Source: G963555815 sp965249615 [NCBI: bacterium]
Lineage (GTDB): Bacteria; UBA8248; JACPRG01
Length of the DNA: 64,000 bases
Direction of reading: 5' to 3'
Assembly (NCBI GenBank): GCA_965249615.1
Contig: CBDFMI010000006.1
Coordinates: 124,001 to 188,000, forward strand
Every line of letters begins with the position of its first letter. The stretch's first letter is position 1. This document shows, one piece after another, positions 62,557-64,000 of this stretch. The notes under the pieces are model-generated. The model saw only the letters and a list, made by a program, of their open reading frames with translations. It did no database searches and was not told the DNA's origin. The translations under genes and the position numbers were made by a program.

Positions 62557-63713
62557 TCGATCACCTTCTCCACATCTTCGACCTGAATATCTCCCACTGA
62601 AATTTCCCCTCGCTCGACGTCCGCGGCATGGCGCGAGGGGGGGTGGATGAGGTGGGTCCGAACTCCGACGGGGCCCCATTCCGAAGGTTCATTCTTCCCG
62701 CTGAAGAGGGCCACCGTCGGGACCCCGAGGGCGGCGGCCATGTGTGTGGGACCGGAGTCGTTTCCGATCATCAGATGGCACCGGTTCAGGACCCCCATCA
62801 ACCCCCTCAGGGAGAGTTTTCCGGCCAGGTTCAGGGGCGAGACCCCAGAGAGGGCCGCTACCCTGGCGGCGAGATCCCGCTCCTCAGGACCCCCCAGAAG
62901 GAGGAGTTTTAGCCCCGGCCGTCGGGAAAGCCATGACATTAGGAAGGCGTAGCGCTCGGCCGGCCATCGCTTCTCCGGCACACTCGCCCCAGGGTGAAGT
63001 GCGATCAGACGCTCTTCCGCCGCCACACCGAGGGCCAGAAGCCGTGCCCTGGCCTCTTCTTCCTCGGCCTTCGACACAAAGAGCTGAGGCCTCCGAAAAT
63101 CCTCGCCTGCCCCCTTCCACCCGAGGGCCTGCACCAAGCGAATATTTCGGTCCACCTGGTGAAGGCCGGGGGGATGGTCGAGCTCCCGAGAGAGAAGGAC
63201 GCCGCCCCCGCCCCAGCCATAGCCCGTCCGGTAGCGGACCTTCCCCGCCGTCATGAGGCCAATGATGCGGGGGTCTCCTCGAAGGTCGAGTCCCACGTCA
63301 AAGCGACTTCGACGAAGAAACTGAAGAATTCCCAGCGTGTCGGTCCATCCCGAAGTCCCCCCTCGGTCAAACCAGGGGCTACGGAAAGAGACGACCCGGT
63401 CCACATCAGGATGATGGAGGAGAAGGGAAGCCGCCCACGGCCCCGTCAGGGCGGTGATGTGGGCCTTCGGATAGAGCTGGCGAAGGGGCTGAAAGACCAC
63501 CGTGGAGAAGAGGACGTCTCCCACGTGGTCCAGTCGGATGACCAGGACCCGCTTCACCGCTCCTCCGTCCAGACCCTGACCCAAGATGTCGCCCGCAGGA
63601 GGCACCCTCCCCGGCCGGGACTTCTTCCCCAGAAGAATATCGCCCAAGGTGTCAAAGGTCAGGGCGATGGCCCTCTTCCACCCCGCCCGATAGGGATAGG
63701 AGGGACGTCTCAT
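62541..63713 (-). CDS. Glycosyltransferase family 9 (heptosyltransferase-like)
   Basis: A 390-residue GT-B enzyme of the ADP-heptose:LPS heptosyltransferase family. Conserved: RVLVIRLDHVGDVLFSTVVF, HPGASVPEKRWPAERYAFL, LLLGGPEERDLAARVA and NDSGPTHMAAALGVPTVALF. It builds the LPS inner core or a related glycan. Start ATG at 63713, with about 50 residues before the usual beginning (RVLVIRLDH), so a downstream start is possible. Confidence 0.92.
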   Translation of the reverse strand: MRRPSYPYRAGWKRAIALTFDTLGDILLGKKSRPGRVPPAGDILGQGLDGGAVKRVLVIRLDHVGDVLFSTVVFQPLRQLYPKAHITALTGPWAASLLLHHPDVDRVVSFRSPWFDRGGTSGWTDTLGILQFLRRSRFDVGLDLRGDPRIIGLMTAGKVRYRTGYGWGGGGVLLSRELDHPPGLHQVDRNIRLVQALGWKGAGEDFRRPQLFVSKAEEEEARARLLALGVAAEERLIALHPGASVPEKRWPAERYAFLMSWLSRRPGLKLLLLGGPEERDLAARVAALSGVSPLNLAGKLSLRGLMGVLNRCHLMIGNDSGPTHMAAALGVPTVALFSGKNEPSEWGPVGVRTHLIHPPSRHAADVERGEISVGDIQVEDVEKVIECELA

Positions 63714-63785
63714 CTCAGGCGTCCTCCTCTGCGAAGCGACCCAAAGGCGAGATAAAACAAGGGCTCACCATAGCTCTTTTTTTCT

Positions 63786-64000
63786 TCATTCTGCGGCTCG
63801 GGTTCCGGGGCGAAGGGCGGAGCGGTAGACCTCCCATTCCTCCCGGCTCACCCCACGAAAGAGAAGGACCCAAGCCAGATAAAGGGCTGCGCCCAACAGG
63901 AGTTTTAGGGCGAAGGGAAAGGGTGCAAAGTAGATCACGATCCCCATGACTGCGGCCCCCAAGGCGAATTTAAGAATAGACCTGAGATCAAGACCCCGAA
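63786..64000 (-). CDS. C-terminus of a polysaccharide flippase-like membrane protein (partial)
   Basis: Only the last 71 residues are in the window; the gene runs past position 64000. They show two membrane segments (FALGAAVMGIVIYFAPFPFA and LKLLLGAALYLAWVLLF) followed by RGVSREEWEVYRSALRPGT. This is the way many Wzx-type oligosaccharide flippases end. Its place at the head of the transferase cluster fits, but the fragment is too short for certainty. Confidence 0.55.
   Translation of the reverse strand, partial: RGLDLRSILKFALGAAVMGIVIYFAPFPFALKLLLGAALYLAWVLLFRGVSREEWEVYRSALRPGTRAAE

Overview
The window is a GC-rich, gene-dense stretch of a Gram-negative bacterial chromosome. Lipopolysaccharide precursor genes (kdsA, kdsB), a TolC-type outer membrane protein, a glycosyltransferase cluster and a type III pantothenate kinase all point to a diderm. 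The general gene orders (rpsP-khpA-rimM-trmD-rplS-rnhB-yraN; priA-def-fmt-rsmB; kdsB-pyrG-kdsA) are widespread, and I cannot fix the phylum from the sequence. An uncultured lineage near Nitrospirota, Methylomirabilota or Desulfobacterota-like groups is a guess. No rRNA, tRNA, CRISPR array or insertion sequence was seen.

Layout. (1) 1-3.9 kb: the end of a prophage, with tail or structural genes and a Mu-Com-like zinc finger gene overlapping an adenine methylase. (2) 4.0-7.9 kb: a GIY-YIG-like small protein, a short signal-peptide protein, an intergenic stretch with two perfect DnaA boxes, then three tandem secreted WD40 propeller genes, the third broken by one missing base. (3) 7.9-8.7 kb: an unknown gene overlapping a thioredoxin-fold selenoprotein whose catalytic residue is encoded by an in-frame TGA. 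(4) 8.8-13.8 kb: lexA, a csoR-copA copper efflux unit and an MFS transporter. (5) 14-18.2 kb: small, poorly characterised genes, including a cold-shock-domain protein, a SirB1-like protein and a frameshifted membrane protein. (6) 18.3-30.0 kb: a plus-strand housekeeping block for replication restart, N-terminal formyl-Met processing, rRNA/tRNA modification, protein targeting and ribosomal proteins. (7) 30.1-41.8 kb: a minus-strand block with coaX, birA, valS, DUF502, mltG, two pentapeptide-repeat proteins, a rhodanese, a flippase-like membrane protein and ribF. (8) 42.1-53.5 kb: tolC-like gene, ruvX, a large secreted pseudo-caspase with three copies of an unrecognised domain, a TPP-riboswitch-controlled thiS-thiG-thiE set and a heterodimeric ABC exporter. 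(9) 53.6-55.2 kb: an endonuclease III homologue, an EthD-like protein and an orphan response regulator. (10) 55.6-64 kb, minus strand: kdsA-pyrG-kdsB, then a surface polysaccharide cluster (initiating sugar-phosphate transferase, two GT4, one GT9, and the C-terminus of a flippase-like membrane protein).

The most noteworthy items are the UGA-containing UxxC redox protein with a downstream hairpin, the com-dam overlap with the methylase start codon in a hairpin, the pseudo-caspase with a threefold unknown domain, the paired pentapeptide proteins with a shared Cys/His N-terminal module, and three single-base homopolymer indels (WD40 gene, membrane protein, thiS). The indels may be sequencing errors or real mutations.
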